Source: Caproiciproducens sp. CPB-2 (GTDB lineage Bacteria; Bacillota; Clostridia; Oscillospirales; Acutalibacteraceae). From it: DNA of 64,000 nucleotides. The notes beneath the pieces are model-generated. The model was not told the DNA's origin. It saw only the letters and a program-made list of their open reading frames with translations, and ran no database searches. Positions within the stretch are counted from its first letter, which is position 1. The number at the start of each line of letters is the position of its first letter. A program made the position numbers and the translations under genes. This document shows, piece after piece, positions 51,729 to 59,834 of this stretch. The stretch spans positions 1,116,001 through 1,180,000 of the forward strand of contig NZ_CP142860.1 of NCBI RefSeq assembly GCF_036287215.1, given 5' to 3'.

Positions 51729-53062
51729 ATGTCAAATTCCGCAAAAAGCTTGTCCTCTTTGTCCGGCACTTCTTCCGGGTTCTGCTCGGCGCTCTGGACG
51801 GAAAAGCCCTTCTCATTCACCAATGTATCGAAGCTCAGCTCCGGATTCTGATGGAGGATATTCAAAAGGCCGAGAAAGTCCCTTGTCACCTCACGGGGCG
51901 TCAGGAGCTGATCCGCTCCCATACGGGAAACGACCGCATTCAGAAACGTGGTAAGCTCCCGCTGCCCAAGCGGGCAGGTATAATTGTAATGGCAGCTGTG
52001 AAGCTCGCAAAGGCGTTCCAGCAGAAGATAGATTTCCTCGGGGGTCAGCTGGTTGAGCTTGATCACCGGTCCGGAATAATCGGTATAGCCGCTTGCACTG
52101 AACTGATTGTCCGCCAGGCGGGAACGCAGTGCTTCATAATTGAACAAGCCTCTGCGTTCGTCATAGACAAACTGCGGCGTTCCGCTCATGAAAACGCCAA
52201 TGTACCGAGCTTTGCCTTGCATGGTGTCGTTGAAGATCGTCAGGATCTTTTCATAGTTGCTGTCTCTGGCCTGCTTATTGGTAATCTTATAGAGGTTGAC
52301 GCCCTCGTCCAGAAAGACGAGCAGTCCCTGATAGCCCGCCTTTACCGCGAACAGTGCGAACAGCTTCAGAAAATCATACCAGCTCTGGTCGTCGATGATG
52401 CAGTCCACCGAGAGGTTCTGCCGCGCTTCCGTTTTTGTTGTGTACTCGCCTCTCAGCCAGCGGAGCGCCGACTGCTTCTGTTCCTCCTGCCCGGTTTTCA
52501 TTCCGCGCCAGTAGGCTTCGATCACCGTGGAAAAAGCAAAGCCATAGGCCATTTCGGAAAGCTCTGCCATGACCGCCGCGATTTTGCCGCTGACGGCGTC
52601 AACCATTCCCGGATCGCCGGGATGCAAGCCGCTTTCCTGAATGACGGCCGCCTGCAGGGAACTGATCCATTTCTGCAGAATCGCCTCCAGCGCCCCGCCC
52701 TCCGGTCGTGTCAGAATCGAAAGATGCTGCATCAGCTCACGATAGGTTGCCAGGCCCTGTCCCTTCGTGCCGGTCAGCCTGCGTTCAGGGGAAAGATCCG
52801 CATCCGCGACAACGAAATTCCGTTCCATGGCATTATTTCGGATCATCTGAAGCAGAAAGCTTTTGCCGCTGCCGTACTGGCCAGTCACAAGGCGGAAAGA
52901 CGCGCCTCCGTCTTCAATTGTGGATAAATCCTGTAAAAAAGCGCCTACCTCTTTCTGCCGTCCGACAGCGATGTGCCGAAGCCCGACGCGCGGCACGACT
53001 CCGGCAATCAGAGAATTGAGAAGCGCGCCGGATTCCCGGCGGCTGATCTTTACGGTCTGCAT
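51725..53062 (-). CDS. DUF2791 P-loop ATPase, BrxD-like
   Basis: 445 residues. GVVPRVGLRHIAVGRQKEVGAFL leads to Walker A VTGQYGSGKSFLLQMI and the diagnostic ADADLSPERRLTGTKGQGLATYRELM; a later LLVFLDEGVNLYKITNKQARDSNYEKIL is Walker B and sensor. This is the DUF2791 family, called BrxD in BREX. The start at 53062 has GGGGGAA upstream; it begins 14 bp after the TerB-like gene stop. Confidence 0.88.
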   Translation of the reverse strand: MQTVKISRRESGALLNSLIAGVVPRVGLRHIAVGRQKEVGAFLQDLSTIEDGGASFRLVTGQYGSGKSFLLQMIRNNAMERNFVVADADLSPERRLTGTKGQGLATYRELMQHLSILTRPEGGALEAILQKWISSLQAAVIQESGLHPGDPGMVDAVSGKIAAVMAELSEMAYGFAFSTVIEAYWRGMKTGQEEQKQSALRWLRGEYTTKTEARQNLSVDCIIDDQSWYDFLKLFALFAVKAGYQGLLVFLDEGVNLYKITNKQARDSNYEKILTIFNDTMQGKARYIGVFMSGTPQFVYDERRGLFNYEALRSRLADNQFSASGYTDYSGPVIKLNQLTPEEIYLLLERLCELHSCHYNYTCPLGQRELTTFLNAVVSRMGADQLLTPREVTRDFLGLLNILHQNPELSFDTLVNEKGFSVQSAEQNPEEVPDKEDKLFAEFDI

Positions 53063-53075
53063 GATAACGTTCCCC

Positions 53076-55061
53076 CTAAGCAATTGATTTTTTCAAAGCC
53101 GGCGCGTATTCGTCCAGAATATGCGGCGATTCCTCGGCGGTATCAATCAGAATATCCCCCAGATATTGCATGGCCGCCGCATTAATGTCGTCCAGAAGAA
53201 TCTGCGGCATGGTCAGCGCTTCCTCTGCGATTTTTTCCAGTTCCGGCTGCGAGTCAACGGACGCGGTCACAGCGAATAGAGCCTTTTCCTGCTCCGGCGA
53301 GAGCGCTTCCATAAAGTCACGGAATTCTTCCGGCAGGAGAGATGCGTCGAAGCACTTTGTCCGGGCTTCCTCCGCCGGTATCGCGGGCGGATTTTCATAA
53401 ATGTAGGCAAGCTCGTCCCGGTAATCGTCCTCTGCGATAATATCGGCATTTTCCACGACCAGAAGCGCGCGCCCCAGATATCGTTCCGACTGCCGGTTGA
53501 TCTCCTGAATCAAAGCTTCGTCCCCCGGCTGGGAAGGAGCCTCCCATGCGCTTTTCTGCAAGAGGTCCAGAAGGCCTCGCGTCTCAGGCGACAGCGCCAG
53601 ATAAATCGAGGTGACCTCTTTCACATCGGTCAGTAAAGCCTTTTCTGCTTTGGATTCTGGTTCTTCCACTGAGAGTGCTTCCCGCACGGCATCCGATTCT
53701 TCCCGCAGCGTGTTAATATTTTCAAAATTCAAGACGACCTTCGTGGGCTTTTCCTCTGATAAATCGGTTCTCTGTCGATTGCCATACTCTTTTGTCAGGA
53801 AACTGTCGATCAGTTTTGAGGTTTCCGGGTCCAGCGTAATCCCGCGAAGACGGCCCCGGCATCCGCATAGGTTTCTCAGCGAGTTTTCGCCGTAGCGAAC
53901 CAGCTCGTTGATGTAAGCGCGCAACTTTGGATAAGCGGAATAGCCCTTAACCGTGAAGGCTATTTTTTGATTTGCCTGGGGGCATACCGCGCTTGCAAAC
54001 GCATAGTATTCCTGCTTTTTTGCTCGGGTCGGACCATAGGTATCCAAGATGCCCTTTCCCGTCTTCTTTTGAAGAGCGGCGTCGGCAAGAGCCACAACCC
54101 GAGGGATAGCCTCCCGCATCAGTTCCTGATTGCCGTCTTTATAGAACTTGCTGCTGACGATGGAATAGTCGCACAGCGCGTCAATGAGAGAAAAAGAGAG
54201 CTTCAATGGAACCTCGGACGCATGCCGGGCAATCATCAGATCCGTTTTAGCCGAGGGCGATGCGTGAGGGTTCTCCTGCTCTGAAAGGGAAAAGTCTGTA
54301 AGTTCATACTGTCGGGCGAAGTCAAATATCCAATCTCCCAGATAACGGTCCAGCGCGGGAAATCTCTCCCGGTAGGCGTTCCATACCCGCTTGAGCTTTT
54401 CATAGCCGTCCCGCGGGGATTCCCATCCGGTTCCGCTGAGCAGCTCATAAATCAGTACGAAAATGTACGACAGATCCGTGTCAATGTAATTTCTCTGGCG
54501 GACCTGAGAACGCCAGTAGAAGTACCATGCCTGCTGGCTTTTGTTCATACTGTCGTAAGTCGGCCAATAAGACATAAACGGCACAAATGGGACTTCTTTT
54601 CCATCCTTCTGTGCAAACCTTTTCATATCCGCAAAGAACTTTTCATGCGGATCATGGATCGAAACCCGGACTGTAGAAGCGGAATACTGCGGCCTTGCGG
54701 GAACGGCTTGTTTTTTCTCCGGCTCCCCCTGGAGCACCATGTCGGAAAAGCCGGGGGCCGTCGGTGATGGGGAATGGATATTGGCCTTTTCTTGCGGACT
54801 GGCGGAAGACACCCCGGCCGAAGCCATCCGCTTTCTGATGCTCCTGTAAGCAAAAATATACTGAACGATCCCGACAATCCAAAGGAACGGCGCTGTGGAT
54901 GGGACCGCGAAGGTTACAACCGCATAAACAATCCCGCAGATAATATGCAGTGCGTTAGTATTCACGATTCCGATATAAAGTACGGAAAGCCAATTGATCC
55001 ATGGAATAAAGGAGAGCACCCTGCAGAACTTTCCGGGCAGCTTAGGAGTTGTGCTTTTCAT
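53076..55061 (-). CDS. TerB-N/TerB-C domain membrane-associated protein
   Basis: 661 residues. Two or three hydrophobic helices at about 15-80 (FIPWINWLSVLYIGIVNTNALHIICGIVYAVV), then a linker and TerB-N at about 150-270 (FVPFMSYWPTYDSMNKSQQAWYFYWRSQVRQRNYIDTDLSYIFVLIYELL). The C-terminal about 180 residues resemble TerB-C. It may anchor the system at the membrane or sense a ligand. The start at 55061 has AAGGAGG 9 bases ahead and overlaps the XRE gene by 20 bp. Confidence 0.85.
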   Translation of the reverse strand: MKSTTPKLPGKFCRVLSFIPWINWLSVLYIGIVNTNALHIICGIVYAVVTFAVPSTAPFLWIVGIVQYIFAYRSIRKRMASAGVSSASPQEKANIHSPSPTAPGFSDMVLQGEPEKKQAVPARPQYSASTVRVSIHDPHEKFFADMKRFAQKDGKEVPFVPFMSYWPTYDSMNKSQQAWYFYWRSQVRQRNYIDTDLSYIFVLIYELLSGTGWESPRDGYEKLKRVWNAYRERFPALDRYLGDWIFDFARQYELTDFSLSEQENPHASPSAKTDLMIARHASEVPLKLSFSLIDALCDYSIVSSKFYKDGNQELMREAIPRVVALADAALQKKTGKGILDTYGPTRAKKQEYYAFASAVCPQANQKIAFTVKGYSAYPKLRAYINELVRYGENSLRNLCGCRGRLRGITLDPETSKLIDSFLTKEYGNRQRTDLSEEKPTKVVLNFENINTLREESDAVREALSVEEPESKAEKALLTDVKEVTSIYLALSPETRGLLDLLQKSAWEAPSQPGDEALIQEINRQSERYLGRALLVVENADIIAEDDYRDELAYIYENPPAIPAEEARTKCFDASLLPEEFRDFMEALSPEQEKALFAVTASVDSQPELEKIAEEALTMPQILLDDINAAAMQYLGDILIDTAEESPHILDEYAPALKKSIA

Positions 55062-55287
55062 TCTCGGATTCCTCCTTTTCTGTGGATACTGGCTTGACCT
55101 CCATGATATCGGACACATCGCAATTTAACGCGTTGCAGATTTTTACGAGAATATCCGTATTGACATTTTCGCTTTTCCCCAGCTTGGCAAGCGAGGATGG
55201 GCTGATGCCGGCCGAAACACACAGATCTTTCTTTTTAATATCACGATCGATGAGCAGTTTCCATAATTTTTTATAGCTAACAGACAT
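55042..55287 (-). CDS. XRE-family small regulator of TerB operon
   Basis: 81 residues: KLWKLLIDRDIKKKDLCVSAGISPSSLAKLGKSENVNTDILVKICNALNCDVSDIM is a Cro/C1-type helix-turn-helix. ATG 55287 is preferred to 55293 because GGGGG lies 6 bases ahead only for the former. It is the first gene of the operon, with a CAAATATATTTG palindrome 55 bp upstream. Confidence 0.88.
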   Translation of the reverse strand: MSVSYKKLWKLLIDRDIKKKDLCVSAGISPSSLAKLGKSENVNTDILVKICNALNCDVSDIMEVKPVSTEKEESENEKHNS

Positions 55288-55341
55288 AGACATCCCCCTA
55301 AATTTGGATATTCACATTATACAACGTAACTGTCGAATTCT

Positions 55342-55353
55342 CAAATATATTTG
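55342..55353. promoter_or_regulatory. Candidate XRE operator
   Basis: Perfect 12-bp palindrome CAAATATATTTG within a longer near-symmetric TCTC...GAGA context, upstream of the XRE-TerB operon. Confidence 0.45.
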
Positions 55354-55477
55354 GGAGAAATCAAAGAAAAATCCGAGATGATGTCACAGTCAGTATTCAT
55401 ATGAGCCTATGGAATTGTGGAGATGTCCCCCTCACTCATTTCTATGTTGAGCAAGGGGGACAAGCAGAAAATTTTTT

Positions 55478-55927
55478 TTACTTTTCCATAAGTTTTTTTA
55501 ACTTCGCCAGAATTTTTATCTTCCGGTCATGAATGGTTCGTTGGGCGATGCCGATTTCTCTGGACACCTGATGCTCACTTTTGCCTTTGAAAAACAGAGC
55601 AGTGATCAATTTCTGTTCCTCCGTGCTGAGCTGCTTGAGGCAGGTCAGCATTTTTTCGATCATCACGGTCTTGATTGCGGCATCGTCCACGCCCTCGCCA
55701 GCGGCGATAAACTGCTTGTTTTCCTCCAGAAGCCGTTCATAGGAGTCCTCCCTGCTGGGGAGATATGTAACGGCGCCGCTCACAGAATCGATCCGGCATC
55801 GCTCGACTTTGATGTCATACTGCAAATATTCCATCTGTCGGTCGCTTTTCTCCAAGACCTCAATGATTTCTTTGCTCACACCGGGATATTTCGCATGGTA
55901 ATCCGTTCTTTTCTGATACTTTGCCAT
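55478..55927 (-). CDS. Sigma-70-like regulator of ICE type
   Basis: 149 residues. The C-terminal STEEQKLITALFFKGKSEHQVSREIGIAQRTIHDRKIKILAKLKKLM is a sigma region 4 helix-turn-helix, and the N-terminus is RTDYHAKYPGVSKEIIEVLEKSDRQMEYLQYDIKVER. Such small factors occur in clostridial ICEs. GGAGG lies 9 bases before the start at 55927. Its start and leader are the second copy of the repeat at 40052. A hairpin TGTCCCCC/GGGGGACA lies past the stop (about 55423-55462). Confidence 0.85.
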   Translation of the reverse strand: MAKYQKRTDYHAKYPGVSKEIIEVLEKSDRQMEYLQYDIKVERCRIDSVSGAVTYLPSREDSYERLLEENKQFIAAGEGVDDAAIKTVMIEKMLTCLKQLSTEEQKLITALFFKGKSEHQVSREIGIAQRTIHDRKIKILAKLKKLMEK

Positions 55928-56154
55928 AAGGCTTGTCCTCCATTTCGTGATTGTTGAAATCCGGAAATGAAGAACAAGCGGCGGAGCCCGGCAGCGCGGT
56001 ATAGCTGCAAACAACAAAACAGGAGCGTACTTGTGAGCATGGTTGCCCACAGGTTCGCCCCTGTAAATTATTTCATATTCTACCTGCTCTGGTGGTTCGT
56101 ATTGCTGCCCGCGTTGCTCCCTTGAAAAGCACAGGCTTTTTTTGACAAGCTACC
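55894..56154 (-). repeat. ICE leader/sigma-gene-start repeat, copy 2
   Basis: Matches 40052-40303 in the same orientation, including GAAGAACAAGCGGCGGAGCC and GTGAGCATGGTTG. Here it is the intact leader and first codons of the sigma-like gene. The two copies are direct repeats about 15.84 kb apart and bracket the ars, NifX/MinD and TerB blocks. Confidence 0.85.
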
Positions 56155-56386
56155 GGTTAGAAAAGCGATGTGCAGCAGATTGTAGTCCGCTACATCACGC
56201 TCGGCCGCTGTTACCGAGCGGCCGCCTGAAGTTCAGAGCATATCGAATGCGCATAGAAAAGCCCTCCAAACCTGCAAGTCTGGAGGGTACGTGTTTATTC
56301 AGGCATAAGAATAGACCCGCCAAACTCACGTTTTTTTTGTTGGCGGGTAGCGCCATGTTCTTAATTTTTCCGTTCCAATGTACATT

Positions 56387-56437
56387 GCAAAGAATGCCCT
56401 GATCCTGTCAAAAGGACAGACTCAGGACATTCTTTGC
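56387..56437 (-). terminator. Stable hairpin following c-di-GMP riboswitch
   Basis: On the minus strand GCAAAGAATG and CATTCTTTGC close an arm extended by imperfect CCTGA/TCAGG and CTGTC/GACAG pairs. It begins at the last aptamer nucleotides, so it is a plausible expression platform. No T tract follows. Two further hairpins (arms ACCCGCCAA/TTGGCGGGT and CCCTCCA/TGGAGGG, the latter followed by CTTTTCT) lie at about 56311-56349 and 56271-56290. No gene fits in 56155-56386. Confidence 0.5.
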
Positions 56438-56516
56438 AACCAGGCTGTCATAGCGTTATTTAAACGCTTTAGATCCTTGGCTTTGCGTCCCAGTCTTTCG
56501 ACAAGTTTGCCCTTAT
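56434..56516 (-). ncRNA. Cyclic di-GMP-I (GEMM) riboswitch aptamer
   Basis: Read on the minus strand the conserved GEMM-I blocks are in order: AAGGGCAAAC, a GTCGAAAGAC stem with GAAA tetraloop, GGGACGCAAAGCC, GGATCTAAAGCG with its partner CGCTATGACAGCC, and GGTTGC. The order and bases match GEMM-I, including C. difficile examples I recall. It lies between an activase gene (stop 56586) and ICE-like leader DNA, with no intact gene directly downstream; the nearest is the sigma-like gene about 500 bp on. Confidence 0.85.
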
Positions 56517-56585
56517 CATTATTTTGTTACTGAATATCACCGGCTTGCCCCGGTACATTCTAGTACATGGAGCGCTGCCTTTACA

Positions 56586-57440
56586 TCACCTACCAGTAAA
56601 CTTCTGGATAGTGCCCTTATGATTTTCAGTTTCCTCATAACTTTTAAATTCCTTTTCAGCGTTCTGCATGCCAATTAAAGCAGCCCCGATTGCACCGTTG
56701 AACTGTGGATAATTTGCCTTGTAAATATCGCACATCAGTTCATCTTCCAGAGCTGATCGAAGAGCGTCATTGTTAGCGCCGCCTCCGGTCATCAACACAT
56801 CACCGTCCGATTTATATTTGCGTGCCAGTTTGGCAATACGGTTTGCCATGGAGATGTGCATACCGGCAAGGATGTCATTCCGGCTCTTCTTTTGAGCAAG
56901 GAGAGAGATCACTTCCGTCTGGGCAAAAACGGCGCAGGTGCTGTTGATTTGGCAGGGGTCAGTACTCTCTTTCGCAAGTGAAGCAATCTGATCGATTGTG
57001 GTTTCCAAAAGATCAGCCACAACCTCCAGAAATTTTCCTGTTCCAGCGGCGCATTTATCGTTCATTGTAAAATTCACGATATGTCCATCGAGACCAAGGC
57101 TGATGATCTTGCTGTCCTGGCCTCCGATATCAATAATCAGACGCGGGTGCACATTTTCGGGGGCCGTCAGCTGTACACCGCAGGCATGAGCGGTGATTTC
57201 TGAAATCGTAGCGTCCGCAAGGCCGATACTGCGCCTGCTGTATCCGGTTGCGGTGATTACGGCGATATTATCGCGTGTGATACCTTCATCCATATAGATT
57301 TTTTCAAGCAGCTTCGCCGCGGTTTCTTCGCAGTCGATGCCCGTCGGAAGGAGTTCCGCACCTAAAACACGGTTATCCTTTATTAATGCCGCTTTCAGGT
57401 AAGTTGAACCGGCATCCAGTCCCACATAATAGTTTCCCAT
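56586..57440 (-). CDS. HgdC/BadF-type ATPase activator of a radical dehydratase/double-cubane protein
   Basis: 284 residues. ASKHA ATPase: GLDAGSTYLKAAL (phosphate 1), IIDIGGQDSKIISL (phosphate 2) and LMTGGGANNDALR; the bridging 4Fe-4S ligands are in NDKCAAGTGKFLEVVA and INSTCAVFAQTEVIS. It hydrolyses ATP to eject a very low-potential electron into its partner protein, encoded 4 bp upstream. It is the last gene of a five-gene operon. From 56525 to its stop no gene is seen. Confidence 0.92.
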   Translation of the reverse strand: MGNYYVGLDAGSTYLKAALIKDNRVLGAELLPTGIDCEETAAKLLEKIYMDEGITRDNIAVITATGYSRRSIGLADATISEITAHACGVQLTAPENVHPRLIIDIGGQDSKIISLGLDGHIVNFTMNDKCAAGTGKFLEVVADLLETTIDQIASLAKESTDPCQINSTCAVFAQTEVISLLAQKKSRNDILAGMHISMANRIAKLARKYKSDGDVLMTGGGANNDALRSALEDELMCDIYKANYPQFNGAIGAALIGMQNAEKEFKSYEETENHKGTIQKFTGR

Positions 57441-57444
57441 GTAT

Positions 57445-58677
57445 TTATCTCCTTTGCTCTATCAATTCAACAAACGCTTCCAGACGGATTTTCACCTGTT
57501 CGGCATCTTCGGCGGAAAAATCAGTTTCAACACGCAGAACCGGAATATTCAATTTTTCCGCCAGCTGTTCCACCATTGACAGCTCGAAATCGTAAGGCGT
57601 ACAGCCGCGCAGGATATGATAGATAACGCCCTCCGCCTTCGTCTGACGCAACTTTTCTGTGAGACTGCTGAGACGGTCATCCGTCTGCTCGAATACCGGG
57701 CACGTACATGCGCAGACATATCGTGCCGTAAGCGCACGCAAGATACCATCCGTACTGTAATCGTCAGGAACAACCGGGTCATATAAAAGCCGCCCCGCCA
57801 TACACGTCTCGTCTCCGACGATCTGCGCCCCCAGACTTTCCATCAAAAACGGCAGTTTATAGTTTGGAAATGTAATGGGAGAGCCCGCAATAAAGATACG
57901 CGGTTTTTTCCTCTTAAGCGGTTGCATTACAGCCGCTTTGTGAGAGAGTCCGGCATTCAGCATTTTCGCATGCTGCGTCCAGCTTTCCGGTGTATCATAG
58001 CAATAGCTGTTAAGCACAGCCATAACCTGTGAACCCATGACAGACGGATTGTCAGATGAGAGCAGAGCGTATAGTTTGTATGCTTCTTGCTGTGCCGCAT
58101 TAATGCTTTTGCATGATTCGATCAGTTTTCGGTTGGAAAACCTGCGGCCCGTTTCTTTGGAAATACTTTTCATGAGCGCGTGCATGTTTTGCAAATTCTG
58201 CGCAAAACGATCCTCCGACTTATCCATCTCAAGCGGCAAAGGGATAACCGGAAGGTACTGCGACAAAAGCGCCGCGCTCTTTCGTTTGCCATCGCAGGTC
58301 ATCGGCAGCACCGCAAACTTGCACTGCTGATAGATTGGCATGACGCGCATTGCGTGAAAACCGGCGGTTGCTTTCAAAACCGGGCAGGCGTCACGCGGGA
58401 CAATCTCGTCTCCGATCATTGCCGCAACGCTGTGCCCAGCGCATAAGCGAAGCGGCCTGTAACCAAACGCGTATATCATTTCATCCGGCACCATCACGCA
58501 GTAGCTGCCAATGTACTCGTTGTCATCCTTCTCAAAATCGACAAATGTTTTTCTGAGGACATCAGTGAAATATCCAAGCCCCTCAGGAATATCCCGCGAG
58601 GATGTCAACTGTTTCAGGGAGCCTGCGGACACGCGCGAAATATTTCTCTTATAACGTTCCAATGTACGATCTTCCAT
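57445..58677 (-). CDS. 2-Hydroxyacyl-CoA dehydratase/double-cubane cluster protein-like reductase
   Basis: 410 residues from 58677. HgdB/BcrC-type fold. Cysteines at the cluster positions are Cys98 (RDACPVLKA), Cys128 (PMTCDGKRK), Cys292 (GDETCMAGRLL) and Cys359 (ILRGCTPYDFE), consistent with a 4Fe-4S or double-cubane cluster. No CoA dehydratase partners or CoA-transferase are nearby, which favours the double-cubane protein group, known to reduce small molecules at very low potential. The start overlaps the upstream stop by one base (TAATG). Confidence 0.82.
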   Translation of the reverse strand: MEDRTLERYKRNISRVSAGSLKQLTSSRDIPEGLGYFTDVLRKTFVDFEKDDNEYIGSYCVMVPDEMIYAFGYRPLRLCAGHSVAAMIGDEIVPRDACPVLKATAGFHAMRVMPIYQQCKFAVLPMTCDGKRKSAALLSQYLPVIPLPLEMDKSEDRFAQNLQNMHALMKSISKETGRRFSNRKLIESCKSINAAQQEAYKLYALLSSDNPSVMGSQVMAVLNSYCYDTPESWTQHAKMLNAGLSHKAAVMQPLKRKKPRIFIAGSPITFPNYKLPFLMESLGAQIVGDETCMAGRLLYDPVVPDDYSTDGILRALTARYVCACTCPVFEQTDDRLSSLTEKLRQTKAEGVIYHILRGCTPYDFELSMVEQLAEKLNIPVLRVETDFSAEDAEQVKIRLEAFVELIEQRR

Positions 58678-59390
58678 TATTTCACCTGCTTTATATTCCG
58701 TTTGGATGACAATACCGTTTTCCCGAACAAGGTAAAGGAAAGCACATCCTGTTCCGGGCATGCCTCAATGCACTTCATACAGTAAATACAGTCTGAGTGA
58801 GTGATATCGGATTTGCTGCGTTCCTCATAAATGGAACGGATATCCATGGGGCAGCATTCAAGACAAGCACGGCAGTGTGTACACGCAGTGCTGTCTTTTT
58901 TTATTTTTCCGAAACTGATTTTATTGACAAAGCCTCGGAGTGTCCCTAACGGGCAGTATTTACAGAACGCCCGTTCTTTCAAAAAGCAAATTCCCGTCAC
59001 GACGCCTACGATGATGATTTTATAAATACTCATATCCGCGCTGCTGAAGGAAAGGTCGGGCCGTATGTACATAACCGGGCGCATTCCAAAAAACAAAACA
59101 CTAGCCAGAAAATACACAAGTATGATCCATTTCAGCGGACGCAAATAGGACTTTGCTTTTAATGACACATGGAATGTTGGGATATGCAGCCTTTTCCGAA
59201 GCATTGACAGCAGTTCCTGATAAAAGCCCAGCGGGCAGACATAGCCGCACCAGAGACGCCCAAAAACCAGAGCGCTGAAGATGCTGAGCAACAAAATAAT
59301 AATCCGGTATCCGCTTCCCAGAAAAACGAGTGCGACAACGGCAATCAGTAGACACATGATACGGAAAGCCGTAATTTTACGCTGTTTCAA
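58677..59390 (-). CDS. NapH/CcoG-like membrane polyferredoxin
   Basis: 237 residues. Four or five membrane helices carry the conserved GRLWCGYVCPLG and FCKYCPLGTLRG motifs, followed by two 4Fe-4S clusters (CTHCRACLECCPMDI; CIYCMKCIEACPEQDV). It can conduct electrons across or along the membrane. In this operon it is a candidate electron donor to the HgdC-type activator, replacing the soluble ferredoxin used by known systems (inference). The start overlaps the next upstream gene by 4 bp. Confidence 0.88.
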   Translation of the reverse strand: MKQRKITAFRIMCLLIAVVALVFLGSGYRIIILLLSIFSALVFGRLWCGYVCPLGFYQELLSMLRKRLHIPTFHVSLKAKSYLRPLKWIILVYFLASVLFFGMRPVMYIRPDLSFSSADMSIYKIIIVGVVTGICFLKERAFCKYCPLGTLRGFVNKISFGKIKKDSTACTHCRACLECCPMDIRSIYEERSKSDITHSDCIYCMKCIEACPEQDVLSFTLFGKTVLSSKRNIKQVK

Positions 59391-59785
59391 TGTGTCTCCC
59401 CCTCACTCTGCAGTACCGGAAGCGGTTCAATGCGGTTTTTCTTTTTTTTGTAATAGATTATCATGCCTCCCGATGTCAATACAGCAATACCAAAAATAGA
59501 GGCAACATTTTCGATGCGCTTAAGTGTTTTTGCCTGCATAGCGGTTTCGGTTTGATTACCGCCGTTTGGCTGGGCCGCACTCCCGGCGTTTTGTGTTATA
59601 TTGCTTGCGTGCGCTGAGGTTCCGACTGCCGGGCTCCGCGCAAGATTTGTTTTGACAGCGAAAAATACGATTGTGACAAGAGCGGCTGCTATCACGACGG
59701 TCATAATTCCGCGGTGCGCTTTTGCCGCTTTTTTCTTTTCCACAGTCTTTTGATGCAGTTCTTGTAAAAGAAAGCTGAATGACAT
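59387..59785 (-). CDS. Small two-helix membrane protein of the redox operon
   Basis: 132 residues. One helix at about 28-45 (IMTVVIAAALVTIVFFAV) and one at about 95-112 (VASIFGIAVLTSGGMIIYY) flank a Ser/Asn/Gly-rich loop of about 50 residues, followed by a basic KKKKNR stretch. I do not recognise a family. Its ends overlap the polyferredoxin gene; a GGAGG site precedes it. It may anchor or link the redox proteins. Confidence 0.75.
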   Translation of the reverse strand: MSFSFLLQELHQKTVEKKKAAKAHRGIMTVVIAAALVTIVFFAVKTNLARSPAVGTSAHASNITQNAGSAAQPNGGNQTETAMQAKTLKRIENVASIFGIAVLTSGGMIIYYKKKKNRIEPLPVLQSEGETH

Positions 59786-59834
59786 AAGTTCCTCCTTGAT
59801 CGTTTTGAGTTTTTAAGCTGATGAATATTCATTT

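Noticed and set aside
49548..55061. Interpretation as a complete BREX system
   Set aside because: No PglX methylase, PglZ phosphatase or BrxC-type large ATPase is encoded in the window.
56142..56402. Plus-strand 86-codon frame
   Set aside because: It runs through three hairpins antisense to the c-di-GMP riboswitch leader and has no ribosome-binding site or recognisable domain.
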